DNA of 64,000 nucleotides from Micromonospora sp. WMMD1120 (GCF_029626235.1 NZ_JARUBO010000005.1:3442501-3506500), one strand, 5' to 3'. Shown: positions 27,152 through 37,583, counted from the first letter of the stretch. Notes: generated by a model not told the origin, from the letters alone. Translations and numbers: made by a program.

Positions 27152-28333
27152 ATGGCCGAATACCTCGTCCTCGTTCTGGTGCTGCTCGGTGTGCTGATCG
27201 TCGGCACGGTGGGGCTTGTCGTGCCGCGGCTGCGGCGGCGACCCGAGCCCCCGTTGCCGCGCACCGAGGTCGACACCAGAGCCGAGGAGGATCTCGCCGG
27301 CCCGCCGGTCGAGGCGCCGGAGTCTGATCTGTCCACCGGTGTCCTGGTCGAGCCGCCACCGGTGATCGAGGCACCGGTGGAGGTGCCCGAGCCCACCGCC
27401 GGGCGACTGGTCCGCCTCCGGTCGCGGCTGTCCCGTTCGCAGAACGTCTTCGGCAAGGGCCTGCTCGGCCTGCTCGCCCGCGACCACCTCGACGAGGACG
27501 TCTGGGAGGAGATCGAGGACAGCCTGATCACCGCCGACGTCGGTGTCGACGCCACCCGCGACATCGTCGACCGGCTCCGCGAGCGCACCCGGGTGCTGGG
27601 CACCCGCTCGGCCTCCGAGCTGCGGGCGCTGCTCGCCGCCGAGTTGGTCAACGCGCTCGACCCGAACCTGGACCGCTCGCTGCGGACCGCCCCGAAGGAC
27701 GGCGTGCCCGCCGTGGTCCTCGTCGTCGGTGTCAACGGCGCCGGCAAGACCACCACCTGCGGCAAGATCGCCCGCGTGCTGGTGGCCGACGGTCGCAGCG
27801 TGCTGCTCGGCGCCGCGGACACCTTCCGGGCCGCCGCCGCCGACCAGCTCGAGACCTGGGGCTCGCGGGTGGGCGCGGAGACCGTCCGGGGTCCCGAGGC
27901 CGCCGACCCGGCGAGCGTCGCCTTCGACGCGGTGAAGCGGGGCATCGACACCGGCGTGGACACCGTGCTCATCGACACCGCCGGCCGCCTACAGAACAAG
28001 GTCGGCCTGATGGACGAGCTGGGCAAGGTCAAGAGGGTGGTGGAGAAGCAGGGCCCGATCGACGAGACGCTGCTCATCCTGGACGCCACGACCGGGCAGA
28101 ACGGTCTGGAGCAGGCCCGCGTCTTCACCGAGGTGGTGAACGTGACGGGCGTGGCGCTGACCAAGCTCGACGGCACCGCCAAGGGCGGCATCGTGATCGC
28201 CGTGCAGCGCAAGCTCGGCATCCCCGTGAAGCTGGTCGGCCTCGGTGAAGGCAAGGACGACCTGGCCCCGTTCGACCCGGCGCAGTTCGTCGACGCGCTG
28301 CTGGGGACCGAGGCCACCGGACGGGACGCGTAG
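27152..28333 (+). CDS. ftsY: Signal recognition particle receptor FtsY
   Basis: A 393-residue SRP receptor. An N-terminal hydrophobic helix (residues 4-24, LVLVLVLLGVLIVGTVGLVV) should anchor it, as in other actinobacteria, followed by a short acidic and proline-rich linker and the NG GTPase domain. G1 is GVNGAGKTTT at 193-202, DTAGRLQNK is G3 near 274, and TKLDGTAKGG is G4 near 337. FtsY docks SRP-bound ribosomes at the Sec translocon; ffh is 8 kb away in this window. A phosphotransferase gene follows after 6 bases. Confidence 0.97.
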   Translation: MAEYLVLVLVLLGVLIVGTVGLVVPRLRRRPEPPLPRTEVDTRAEEDLAGPPVEAPESDLSTGVLVEPPPVIEAPVEVPEPTAGRLVRLRSRLSRSQNVFGKGLLGLLARDHLDEDVWEEIEDSLITADVGVDATRDIVDRLRERTRVLGTRSASELRALLAAELVNALDPNLDRSLRTAPKDGVPAVVLVVGVNGAGKTTTCGKIARVLVADGRSVLLGAADTFRAAAADQLETWGSRVGAETVRGPEAADPASVAFDAVKRGIDTGVDTVLIDTAGRLQNKVGLMDELGKVKRVVEKQGPIDETLLILDATTGQNGLEQARVFTEVVNVTGVALTKLDGTAKGGIVIAVQRKLGIPVKLVGLGEGKDDLAPFDPAQFVDALLGTEATGRDA

Positions 28334-28339
28334 TCTCGG

Positions 28340-29203
28340 GTGACCACCGACGATCGCGCGTACGCGGGTTGGCGCGACCCCGGCAACTCCTCACAGCGCC
28401 TCGGGAGACCGTACGTGACTTCGCAGGAGATCCCGCTGCACGGCGGCAACGTGAGCACAGTTGTCCGCGTGGGTGACACAGTGCGCCGCAACGCAGGACC
28501 GTGGACACCGTCCGTGCACGCCCTGCTGCGCCACCTGGAGTACGTCGGCTTCACCGGCGCCCCCCGCGCCCTCGGGATGGACGAGCGCAACCGCGAGGTG
28601 CTGTCGTACCTGGAGGGGGAGTGCGGGGAGTACCCGCTCGCCCCGCACTGGGTCACCGACGAGGCCCTGGTCACCGTCGCCACCATGCTCCGGATGTTCC
28701 ACGACGCGCAGTACGGCTTCACCCCGCCGCCGGGAGCGGTCTGGCGTTCGTTCGGGCCCCCACCGCCGGACACCGAGGTGATCTGCCACCACGACGCCGC
28801 CCCGCACAACGTGATCTGGCGTCCGGACGGCACCCTCGGCCTGATCGACTTCGACCTCGCCTCACCCGGCGCCCGGATCTACGACGTGGCGTACGCGGCC
28901 TGGACCTGGGTGCCGATCTTCGCGGACCGGGACTCGATCACGCTCGGCTGGAAGCACCCGGACCGGCCCCGCCGGCTCCGGCTCTTCGCCGACGCGTACG
29001 GGCTGATCCCACGGGACCGGCACCGGCTGATCCGGACCATCCGCAAACGGATCGTGGACCACGTCGAGGGGATCCGCCGGATGGCGGCCGCCGGCGAGCC
29101 GGCGTTCGTCCGGATCGTGCACAAGGGCCACCTGCGCCGACCGATGCGCGATCTGCGGCTGCTCGACTACGAGCGGCACGCCCTGGAGAACGCCCTCCGC
29201 TGA
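28340..29203 (+). CDS. Phosphotransferase of the aminoglycoside (APH)/choline kinase-like family
   Basis: A 287-residue kinase-fold protein. ICHHDAAPHNVIW holds the catalytic HxDxxxxN (about 149-156), and GLIDFDLASPG is the Mg-binding IDFD motif near 170. The N-terminal lobe has GNVSTVVRVGDTVRR, which binds ATP. It begins 6 bases after ftsY, and GTG 28340 was chosen as the first start, though a start near MTSQEIPLHGG (28414) is also possible. Homologues act on small molecules and not necessarily antibiotics; there is no evidence that it confers resistance. Confidence 0.85.
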   Translation: MTTDDRAYAGWRDPGNSSQRLGRPYVTSQEIPLHGGNVSTVVRVGDTVRRNAGPWTPSVHALLRHLEYVGFTGAPRALGMDERNREVLSYLEGECGEYPLAPHWVTDEALVTVATMLRMFHDAQYGFTPPPGAVWRSFGPPPPDTEVICHHDAAPHNVIWRPDGTLGLIDFDLASPGARIYDVAYAAWTWVPIFADRDSITLGWKHPDRPRRLRLFADAYGLIPRDRHRLIRTIRKRIVDHVEGIRRMAAAGEPAFVRIVHKGHLRRPMRDLRLLDYERHALENALR

Positions 29204-29225
29204 GCGCGTCCCGGCCGATGTCCGG

Positions 29226-29246
29226 CCGGTCCGTCGAGCGGACCGG
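29226..29246 (+). terminator. Hairpin after the phosphotransferase gene
   Basis: An 8-bp perfect stem CCGGTCCG / CGGACCGG with a TCGAG loop, 22 bases past the stop. It separates the ftsY transcript from the amtB promoter region. Confidence 0.6.
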
Positions 29247-29328
29247 TCAGTGGGTTCCACCGGTCAGCCATCGACGCCCGCCACCCGGTTGATCCACCAC
29301 CGTCCATGTCGACGAGTGTGCGGACTTC

Positions 29329-29365
29329 GTGACACGTACGAAACAACCTGTCACGAACCGGAAAC
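29329..29365 (+). promoter_or_regulatory. GlnR-type operator upstream of amtB
   Basis: Two GlnR half-site pairs in tandem: GTGAC-N6-GAAAC (29329-29344), then GTCAC-N6-GAAAC (29350-29365). This matches the actinobacterial GlnR box, GTnAC-n6-GAAAC, and lies about 114 bases before the amtB start. In Streptomyces GlnR activates amtB-glnK-glnD when nitrogen is scarce, so the same control is likely here. The gap between the two pairs is 5 rather than 6 bases. Confidence 0.85.
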
Positions 29366-29478
29366 CCGCGCGGGACCCTTGGTGAAACAGCCGGCCGCGA
29401 AGCTTCCGCGCAACCGGCCTACGGGCGACGCTGCCCCGGAAAGCCGCGAAGGAGGACTTCACCCTTTAGGAGGCCAGC

Positions 29479-31255
<1,777 letters not shown>

Positions 31256-31272
31256 CCCCGGTCGCGACCGAC

Positions 31273-33549
31273 ATGACCTCGTTGATCAAGAAGAATGCGT
31301 CAGGACAGGCCGATGACGGCGACGCGAACCTCTTGATCAACGAGGTCGTCGGCGTACACGGGGGGATCGGGGACGCGGCACGGCTCGGGCGGGCGGCGGC
31401 GTACGACACCTTCCTGCGCGGGTTGCTGCCGGCCCGGGAGGGGGTGGCGCTGCTGGCGGTCGGGGGGTTGGGCCGCCGGCAGTGCGCCCCGTACAGCGAC
31501 CTCGACCTGGTGTTGGTGCACGCCGGCGTGCCCGGCACGGACGAGTTGGCCGCCTCGGTCTGGTACCCGATCTGGGACGCGGGCCTGCGCCTCGACCACT
31601 CGGTGCGCACCGTCGCCGAGGCGCTCTCGGTGGCCCAGGACGACGTCAAGGTCGCCCTCGGCCTGCTCGACGCCCGGCTGGTGGTGGGCGACCAGGCCCT
31701 GGCCGACGCGTTGATCCGCACCGCCGCCGACCACTGGCGGCGCACCGCCGTCCGCCACCTGCCCGCCCTGCGCGAGATCACCGCCCGTCGCTGGGAGGCC
31801 CACGGCGAGCTGGCGTTCCTGCTGGAGGGCGACCTCAAGGAGGCCGCCGGCGGCCTGCGGGACGTGGGGTTGCTGCGGGCGATCTCCACCGCCGGCATCA
31901 CCGACGCGTTGCGCCCGGCCGTGTACGCCGCCCACCTGCGCCTGCTGGACACCCGTGACGCCCTGCACCAACAGGTCGGCCGCCGGGTCGACCGGCTGGT
32001 CGCCCAGGAACGCGACGGCGTGGGGCGGCTGCTCGGCCTCGACGACGGCGACGCCCTGCTGCGCCGGGTCGCCGGTGACGCCCGTACCGTCTCGCACGCC
32101 CTGGACGACGCGTTCCGCGCCGCCGACCGGCTGCGCTCCGGCCGGGCGCGCGGCGGCGGCGGCCGCCCGGTACGCCGTCCCGTGGCGCGGGACGTGGTGG
32201 AGCACGACGGTGAGCTGGTGCTGGCCCGCACCGCGATCGGGGCGCGTCCCGACCCGAGTCTCTCGCTGCGGGTCGCCGCCGCGGCGGCCACCACCCGGCT
32301 GCCCATCGCGCGGGCCACCTGCGAGTGGCTGGCGGCCTACTGCCCCCCGCTGCCCGCACCCTGGTCGGCCGAGGCCCGGGCCGCGCTCACCACCCTGCTC
32401 GGCGCCGGCGCCGGGCTGGTGCCGGCCTGGGAGACCTGCGATCGGTACGGGCTGGTCGACGACTGGCTGCCCGAGTGGACCCGGCTGCGCAGCCTGCCCC
32501 AGCACAACCCTGTGCACCGCTTCACCCTGGACCGGCACCTGGTGCAGACCGCGTACGAGGCGAGCCGGCACACCCGTGACGTGGAGCGCCCCGACCTGCT
32601 GCTGCTCGGGGCCCTGCTGCACGACATCGGCAAGGGCCTGCCCGGCGACCACAGCACGGTGGGTGTGCCGGTCGCCAAGGCGGTGGCGACCCGGATCGGG
32701 CTGTCCGCCGCCGAGACCGAGCTGATCGGCACGATGGTGCGACTGCACCTGCTGCTGCCCGACGTGGCCACCCGACGGGACCTCACCGACCCGGTCACCA
32801 TCTCCTCGGTGGCGACGGCGGTCGCGGACACCCGCACCCTCGACCTGCTGCACGCGTTGGTACGCGCCGACGCGGCGGCGACCGGACCGGCGGCCTGGTC
32901 GGACTGGAAGGGCCGGCTCGTCGCCGAACTGGTCGCCCGGGTCCGTACCGCGCTCGACACCGGCGTGCTGCCCGAACCGCCGGCCCCCGACCCGGCGCTG
33001 CTGGCCGGCCCGCTGCCGGTCGTACACCTGACCGGCGACCGGGTGTCGGTGGCCGCGGCGGACCGGCGGGGCCTGCTCGCCACGGTGGCCGGCTGCCTGG
33101 CCCTGCACCGGCTGGAGGTGATCTCCGCGGACGCCTCGGTGGTCGACGGCCGGGCCCTTGTCGAGTGTCGGGTGCAGCCCCGCTACGGCCTCCCGCCGGA
33201 CCCGGTCCCGCTCCGCGCCGACCTGCGTCGCGCGGTCGGCGGCGACGTGTCGGTCACCCAGCGGCTGCGCGGCCGTGCGCTCGCCGCCCGGGGCGCCGGT
33301 GCCGCGCCCCGGGTCGTCTGGCACCGCGAGGCGGCCACCGACGCCGTCCTGCTGGAACTGCGGGCGGCTGACGCCGCCGGGCTGCTCTACCGGGTCACCT
33401 GCGCGCTCGACGAGGCCGGTGCGTTGGTCCGCGCGGCCCGCATCTCCACCCTCGGCGGCGACGTGGTCGACGCCTTCTACCTGGTCGGCGGCTGGCCGGA
33501 CGACGACACCCGCGCCCACCTGGAAGCAGCCGTCCTCGCCGCCGTCTAA
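31273..33549 (+). CDS. glnD: PII nucleotidylyltransferase GlnD
   Basis: A 758-residue enzyme. The nucleotidyltransferase motif GGLGRRQCAPYSDLDLVL is at about 66-83, an HD domain with LLLGALLHDIGKGLPGDHS is near 445-460, and two ACT domains follow (VHLTGDRVSVAAADRRGLL, then AVLLELRAADAAGLLYRVT). In actinobacteria GlnD adenylylates PII at Tyr51; the HD domain removes the group. The N terminus is odd: the ATG at 31273 and the next 24 codons lie inside a 73-bp palindrome (31275-31347), with no good ribosome binding site before it and no other ATG or GTG before residue ~60. It follows glnB by 17 bases. Confidence 0.94.
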   Translation: MTSLIKKNASGQADDGDANLLINEVVGVHGGIGDAARLGRAAAYDTFLRGLLPAREGVALLAVGGLGRRQCAPYSDLDLVLVHAGVPGTDELAASVWYPIWDAGLRLDHSVRTVAEALSVAQDDVKVALGLLDARLVVGDQALADALIRTAADHWRRTAVRHLPALREITARRWEAHGELAFLLEGDLKEAAGGLRDVGLLRAISTAGITDALRPAVYAAHLRLLDTRDALHQQVGRRVDRLVAQERDGVGRLLGLDDGDALLRRVAGDARTVSHALDDAFRAADRLRSGRARGGGGRPVRRPVARDVVEHDGELVLARTAIGARPDPSLSLRVAAAAATTRLPIARATCEWLAAYCPPLPAPWSAEARAALTTLLGAGAGLVPAWETCDRYGLVDDWLPEWTRLRSLPQHNPVHRFTLDRHLVQTAYEASRHTRDVERPDLLLLGALLHDIGKGLPGDHSTVGVPVAKAVATRIGLSAAETELIGTMVRLHLLLPDVATRRDLTDPVTISSVATAVADTRTLDLLHALVRADAAATGPAAWSDWKGRLVAELVARVRTALDTGVLPEPPAPDPALLAGPLPVVHLTGDRVSVAAADRRGLLATVAGCLALHRLEVISADASVVDGRALVECRVQPRYGLPPDPVPLRADLRRAVGGDVSVTQRLRGRALAARGAGAAPRVVWHREAATDAVLLELRAADAAGLLYRVTCALDEAGALVRAARISTLGGDVVDAFYLVGGWPDDDTRAHLEAAVLAAV
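31275..31347. repeat. Palindromic element overlapping the glnD start
   Basis: A perfect 16-bp inverted repeat, GACCTCGTTGATCAAG at 31275-31290 and CTTGATCAACGAGGTC at 31332-31347, around a 41-base interior that itself has GCGTC/GACGC. Total length 73 bp, close to the other palindromes here. It starts two bases into the glnD coding sequence and is read in frame (TSLIKK…NLLINEVV). The sequence of its ends differs from the GATCTTGCACTT family. Confidence 0.85.
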
Positions 33550-33709
33550 CCCCACCCCACCCCCACCCCCACTTCCACCCCGTCCTCCCTCCCACTCCCT
33601 CTGCCCCCGCCCCCTTCCGCGCCCCCTTCCCGCGCTCCCGCGCCCTCCGCGCCTCCCTTCCCGCGCTCCCGCGCCCCCTTTCCGCGCCCTCCGCGCCTCC
33701 CTTCCGCGT

Positions 33710-33780
33710 CGATCTTGCACTTTCTGTCTTCGCAAAACCCCGTAAAAAGGTGCTTATCGGCAACATAAAGTGCAAGATCG
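33710..33780. repeat. Palindromic repeat, GATCTTGCACTT family, copy 3
   Basis: The longest ends of the three: 14 bp, CGATCTTGCACTTT at 33710-33723 and AAAGTGCAAGATCG at 33767-33780. The interior is unusually AT-rich (CGCAAAACCCCGTAAAAAGG). It lies between glnD and the sensor kinase gene, preceded by about 160 bases of almost pure pyrimidine (CCCTCCGCGCCTCCCTTCC units) and followed by a CCCCGCG array. Confidence 0.88.
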
Positions 33781-33945
33781 CCGCGGCCTGCGCCCCGCGC
33801 CCCGCGCCCCGCGGCCTGCGCCCCGCGCCCCGCGGCCTGCGCCCCGCGCCCCGCGCCCCGCGCCCCGCGGCCCCGCGCCCCGCGCCCCGCGGCCCGCGCC
33901 CCGCGCCCCGCGGCCCGCGCCCCGCGCCCCGCGGCCCGGGCTGCG
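33781..33945. repeat. Degenerate CGCCCCGCG / GCGGCC tandem array
   Basis: About 165 bases built from CCCCGCGCCCCGCGGCC-like units, starting directly at the end of palindrome copy 3. Open frames through it encode only Pro/Arg/Ala or Gly/Arg/Ala repeats and run into the start of the downstream kinase gene without any conserved sequence, so they are not counted as coding. With the pyrimidine tract on the other side, it leaves the whole 33550-34024 gap without a gene. Confidence 0.85.
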
Positions 33946-34024
33946 GGCGTGGGGTGGGTACGTCTGGGGGCGTAGGGGCGGTGTCGCTTGCGGGCGCACG
34001 TCGGGGGGCTTCGGCGCGGGCAGA

Positions 34025-35194
34025 ATGACGGCCATGCGACGAGACGGGCAGGGGCGGTGGCCGGGGCTGGCGGCAGATGCCGTGCTCGCGCTGGTGCTGC
34101 TCGGGTTCGGGCTGCTCGCCACCGGTCTGGCGGGGGAGAACCAGCCAGGGTCGAGGCCGGTGGACGCCGCCTGCCGGGCGCTGATCGTCGTCGCCGCGCT
34201 GGCCCTGCTGGCTCGGCGGCGCGCCCCGGTCGTCACGCTCGGCGTGGTCGGCGTGGCGGTGTCGACGTACCTGGTGCTCGCTTACCCGTACGGACCGATC
34301 CTGCTCACGTTCCTGGTCGCGGTGTACACCGTGGCGGTGCTCCTGCCGCTGCGCACGGCGGCGGTGGCCACCGGCGGCGCGTTCGTGCTGCTGTTGATCC
34401 ACGTCCTCTGGTCCCGTGGTTCGGCGCCCGGCTGGGCGGGAGTACTGCCGGCGTCGGCCTGGGTGGTCGTACCGTTCGCTGTGGGTGTGGTGGTGCGGGT
34501 CAACCGGGAGGCGGCCGCGCGTGCCCGTGCGGAGCAGGCGCGGGACCGCGCCGCGCAGGCCCGCCGGCAGGCCGACGAGGAGCGGCTGCGCATCGCGCAG
34601 GAGGTGCACGACGTGGTGGGGCACGGGCTGGCTGCGATCAGCATGCAGGCGGACATCGCCCTGCACCTGCTGCCGAAGCGGCCCGAGCAGGCGGAGGTCG
34701 CGCTGACCGCGATCAGCCGGACCAGCCGGGAGGCGCTCGACGAGCTGCGGGTCACGTTGGGCGCGGTGCGGCGGGGCGCCGAGCGGGAGCCGGTGCCCGG
34801 TCTGGCCCGGCTCCCGGCGCTGCGTGACCGGCTCGCCGGAGCGGGACTGACCGTCGAGTTGCGCGTGACGGGCACACCGCGGGACCTGCCGGCCGGCGTG
34901 GACCTGGCCGCGTACCGGGTGGCGCAGGAGGCGTTGACGAACGTGCTGCGCCACGCCGGGGTGGCGCGCGCGGAGGTGACTGTGGGCTACCGGGCCGACG
35001 GGATCAGCATCGAGGTCACCGACCGGGGTGCGGCTGACCAGCGCGCCGGCGCGACGCCGGCCGGAGCGCCGGGTCACGGCCTGGCCGGGATGCGCGAGCG
35101 GGTCGCGGCGCTGGGTGGGCGGTTGGCGACCGGGCCGCGCGTCGACGGCGGGTTCCGGGTGTACGCCGAACTGCCCACGGAGCCGACCACGTGA
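34025..35194 (+). CDS. NarL-type sensor histidine kinase
   Basis: A 389-residue HPK7-type kinase. The N-terminal half has four or five membrane helices (for example LAADAVLALVLLGFGLLATGL, LLTFLVAVYTVAVLLPL, ASAWVVVPFAVGVVV), then a short coiled coil and the HisKA_3 motif with His195 in RIAQEVHDVVGHGLAAI. The ATPase domain has AYRVAQEALTNVLRHAG and GHGLAGMRERVAALGG. The signal is unknown. ATG 34025 or 34034 can start it; frames extending further upstream run into repeat DNA. The stop overlaps the regulator's GTG (GTGA), so the two form a pair. Confidence 0.93.
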   Translation: MTAMRRDGQGRWPGLAADAVLALVLLGFGLLATGLAGENQPGSRPVDAACRALIVVAALALLARRRAPVVTLGVVGVAVSTYLVLAYPYGPILLTFLVAVYTVAVLLPLRTAAVATGGAFVLLLIHVLWSRGSAPGWAGVLPASAWVVVPFAVGVVVRVNREAAARARAEQARDRAAQARRQADEERLRIAQEVHDVVGHGLAAISMQADIALHLLPKRPEQAEVALTAISRTSREALDELRVTLGAVRRGAEREPVPGLARLPALRDRLAGAGLTVELRVTGTPRDLPAGVDLAAYRVAQEALTNVLRHAGVARAEVTVGYRADGISIEVTDRGAADQRAGATPAGAPGHGLAGMRERVAALGGRLATGPRVDGGFRVYAELPTEPTT

Positions 35195-35847
35195 TCCGGG
35201 TGCAGATCGCCGACGACCAGGACCTGGTCCGGCTCGGCCTGCGCGCGTTGGTGCAGAGCGAGGACGACCTGGCGCTGGTCGGCGAGGCGGCCGACGGGCT
35301 GCGAGCGGTCGAGCTGGCCCGTCGGGAGCGACCCGACGTGGTGCTGATGGACATCCGGATGCCCGGCATCGACGGGATCGAGGCGACCCGCCGGATCGTC
35401 GCGGACCCGGACCTGGCCGGTACGCGGGTGGTGGTGCTGACCACCTTCGAGCTGGACGAGTACGTCTTCGACGCGCTGCGGCACGGCGCGAGCGGGTTCC
35501 TCACCAAGGACACCAGGCCGGCCGAGCTGCTGCGCGCGATCCGTCTGGTCGCCGAGGGGGAGGCGCTGCTGTCACCGTCGGTGACCCGGCGGGTGGTGCG
35601 GGAGTTCGCCACCCGGCCGTCCCGGGCGCTGCGTCCGCACCCGCTACTGGACACGCTCACCGACCGGGAGCGTCAGGTCGTCGGTCTGGTCGGCGAGGGG
35701 CTGAACAACGAGGAGATCGCGGAACGGCTGGTGGTCAGCCCGGCGACCGCCCGTACCCACGTCAGTCGGGCGATGGGGAAACTCGGCGCCCGGGATCGGG
35801 CCCAGCTCGTCGTCTTCGCGTACCAGTCGGGGTTGGTCTCGGGGTGA
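35191..35847 (+). CDS. NarL/LuxR-type response regulator
   Basis: A 218-residue response regulator. The receiver domain begins VQIADDQDLVRLGLRALV, with acidic residues Asp8/Asp9, the phospho-acceptor Asp54 in VVLMDIRMPGIDG, Thr in VVVLTTFE and Lys in FLTKDTRP. The C-terminal LuxR helix-turn-helix is LTDREREQ-like (LTDRERQVVGLVGEGLNNEEIAERLVVSP), then TARTHVSRAMGKLGARDRAQL. It overlaps the kinase gene by 4 bases and is its cognate partner. The targets are not evident. Confidence 0.95.
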   Translation: MIRVQIADDQDLVRLGLRALVQSEDDLALVGEAADGLRAVELARRERPDVVLMDIRMPGIDGIEATRRIVADPDLAGTRVVVLTTFELDEYVFDALRHGASGFLTKDTRPAELLRAIRLVAEGEALLSPSVTRRVVREFATRPSRALRPHPLLDTLTDRERQVVGLVGEGLNNEEIAERLVVSPATARTHVSRAMGKLGARDRAQLVVFAYQSGLVSG

Positions 35848-35961
35848 GGCCGGGGCCGCGCGACAGCGGGCCCGCGCGGGGACGGCTACCCTAGCGGTGG
35901 TCGGACTCCGCAGTGCCGGCCGCGTTGTGCCCGCCGGAACACTGACAAACGGGATGTTCGC

Positions 35962-37515
35962 GTGTTTGACACCTTGAGTGACCGCCTGTCCGGGATCTTC
36001 ACCAAGCTCCGCGGCAAGGGACGGCTCACCGACGCCGACATCGACGCCACCGCGCGCGAGATCCGCCTCGCGCTGCTGGAGGCGGACGTCGCGCTGCCGG
36101 TGGTCAAGGGCTTCATCGCGGCCGTCAAGGAGCGCGCCCGCGGCGCCGAGGTCTCCCAGGCGCTGAACCCGGCCCAGCAGATCATCAAGATCGTCAACGA
36201 AGAGCTGATCAAGGTGCTCGGCGGCGAGGGGCGACGGCTCCAGTTCGCCAAGCAGCCGCCGACCGTGATCATGCTGGCCGGTCTCCAGGGTTCCGGTAAG
36301 ACCACCCTCGCCGGCAAGCTGGCCCGCTGGCTCAAGGGCCAGGGGCACCAGCCGTTGCTGGTCGCCGCCGACCTCCAGCGTCCCAACGCCGTCGGGCAGC
36401 TCCAGGTGCTCGGTGGTCGGGCCGGGGTCGAGGTGTACGCACCGGAGCCCGGCAACGGCACCGGTGACCCGGTGCAGGTGGCCCGCGCGTCGATCGAGCA
36501 CGCGAAGCGGGCGGCCCGTGACATCGTCATCGTGGACACCGCCGGCCGGCTCGGCATCGACGCCGAGATGATGCGGCAGGCCGCCGACATCCGCGACGCC
36601 GTCTCGCCGGACGAGGTCATCTTCGTCATCGACGCGATGGTCGGTCAGGACGCCGTCCGCACCGCCGAGGCGTTCCGCGACGGCGTCGGCATCACCGGCG
36701 TGGTGCTCTCCAAGCTCGACGGCGACGCCCGTGGTGGCGCCGCGCTGTCGGTGCGCGAGGTCACCGGGCAGCCGATCCTGTTCGCCTCCACCGGTGAGAA
36801 GTTGGAGGACTTCGACGTCTTCCACCCGGACCGGATGGCCAGCCGGATCCTCGGCATGGGCGACGTCCTCACTCTGATCGAGCAGGCCGAGCAGGCCTTC
36901 GACTCCGATCAGAAGGAGAAGATGACCGCCAAGCTGATGGGCGGCGAGCAGTTCACCCTGGACGACTTCCTCGACCAGCTCATCGCGGTGCGGCGGATGG
37001 GTCCGATCGCCAACGTGTTGGCCATGATGCCGGGCATGGGGCAGATGAAGGACCAGCTCGCCGAGCTGGACGACAGCCACTTCGACCGGGTCACCGCGAT
37101 CATCAGGTCGATGACCCCGGGCGAGCGGACCAACCCGAAGATCATCAACGGCTCCCGCCGGGCGCGCATCGCCAACGGCTCCGGGGTCACCGTGATGGAC
37201 GTCAACCAGCTGCTCAACCGCTTCGCCGACGCGCAGAAGATGATGAAGCAGATGGGCGGCATGATGGGCCTGCCCGGTGGTGGCCGGCGCAAGGCGACCA
37301 AGAGCCCGAAGAACAAGCGCAAGGGCACCAAGGGCGGCGGTCGGCCGCGTACCGGCGCCGGGATGCCGGGCGGCTTCCCGGGCGGCATGCCGCAGCTCCC
37401 GCCGGGAATGGACCCGAACGACCTCACGGGTGCGCAGGGCCTGCCGCCCGGCTTCAAGCTTCCGAAGATCGACTTCAACAAGCTCGGCAAGGGTGGTGAC
37501 AAGGGCCCGCGCTGA
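35962..37515 (+). CDS. ffh: Signal recognition particle protein Ffh
   Basis: A 517-residue SRP54 GTPase starting at GTG 35962 (MFDTLSDRLSGIFTKLRGKG). G1 is GLQGSGKTT at 107-115; VDTAGRLGID and LSKLDGDARGGAALS are G3 and G4. The Met-rich M domain (FTLDDFLDQLIAVRRMG, MMPGMGQMKDQL, MMKQMGGMMGL) binds signal peptides and SRP RNA. The C-terminal tail after residue ~445 is Lys-rich, then Gly/Pro/Met-rich (GGFPGGMPQLPPGM), longer than in E. coli. The SRP RNA gene is not in the window. A small gene-free gap (68 bases) follows. Confidence 0.97.
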   Translation: MFDTLSDRLSGIFTKLRGKGRLTDADIDATAREIRLALLEADVALPVVKGFIAAVKERARGAEVSQALNPAQQIIKIVNEELIKVLGGEGRRLQFAKQPPTVIMLAGLQGSGKTTLAGKLARWLKGQGHQPLLVAADLQRPNAVGQLQVLGGRAGVEVYAPEPGNGTGDPVQVARASIEHAKRAARDIVIVDTAGRLGIDAEMMRQAADIRDAVSPDEVIFVIDAMVGQDAVRTAEAFRDGVGITGVVLSKLDGDARGGAALSVREVTGQPILFASTGEKLEDFDVFHPDRMASRILGMGDVLTLIEQAEQAFDSDQKEKMTAKLMGGEQFTLDDFLDQLIAVRRMGPIANVLAMMPGMGQMKDQLAELDDSHFDRVTAIIRSMTPGERTNPKIINGSRRARIANGSGVTVMDVNQLLNRFADAQKMMKQMGGMMGLPGGGRRKATKSPKNKRKGTKGGGRPRTGAGMPGGFPGGMPQLPPGMDPNDLTGAQGLPPGFKLPKIDFNKLGKGGDKGPR

Positions 37516-37583
37516 CGCGTGTCGGTGACGGCGGGCGACTGATCCGGTGCTTAGGGTGATGTCGCCCCCTGGAAGGAGATGTC

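Noticed and set aside
28340..29203. Aminoglycoside resistance gene
   Set aside because: The APH fold is shared by many small-molecule kinases; coupling to ftsY and lack of resistance-specific motifs argue against a resistance role.
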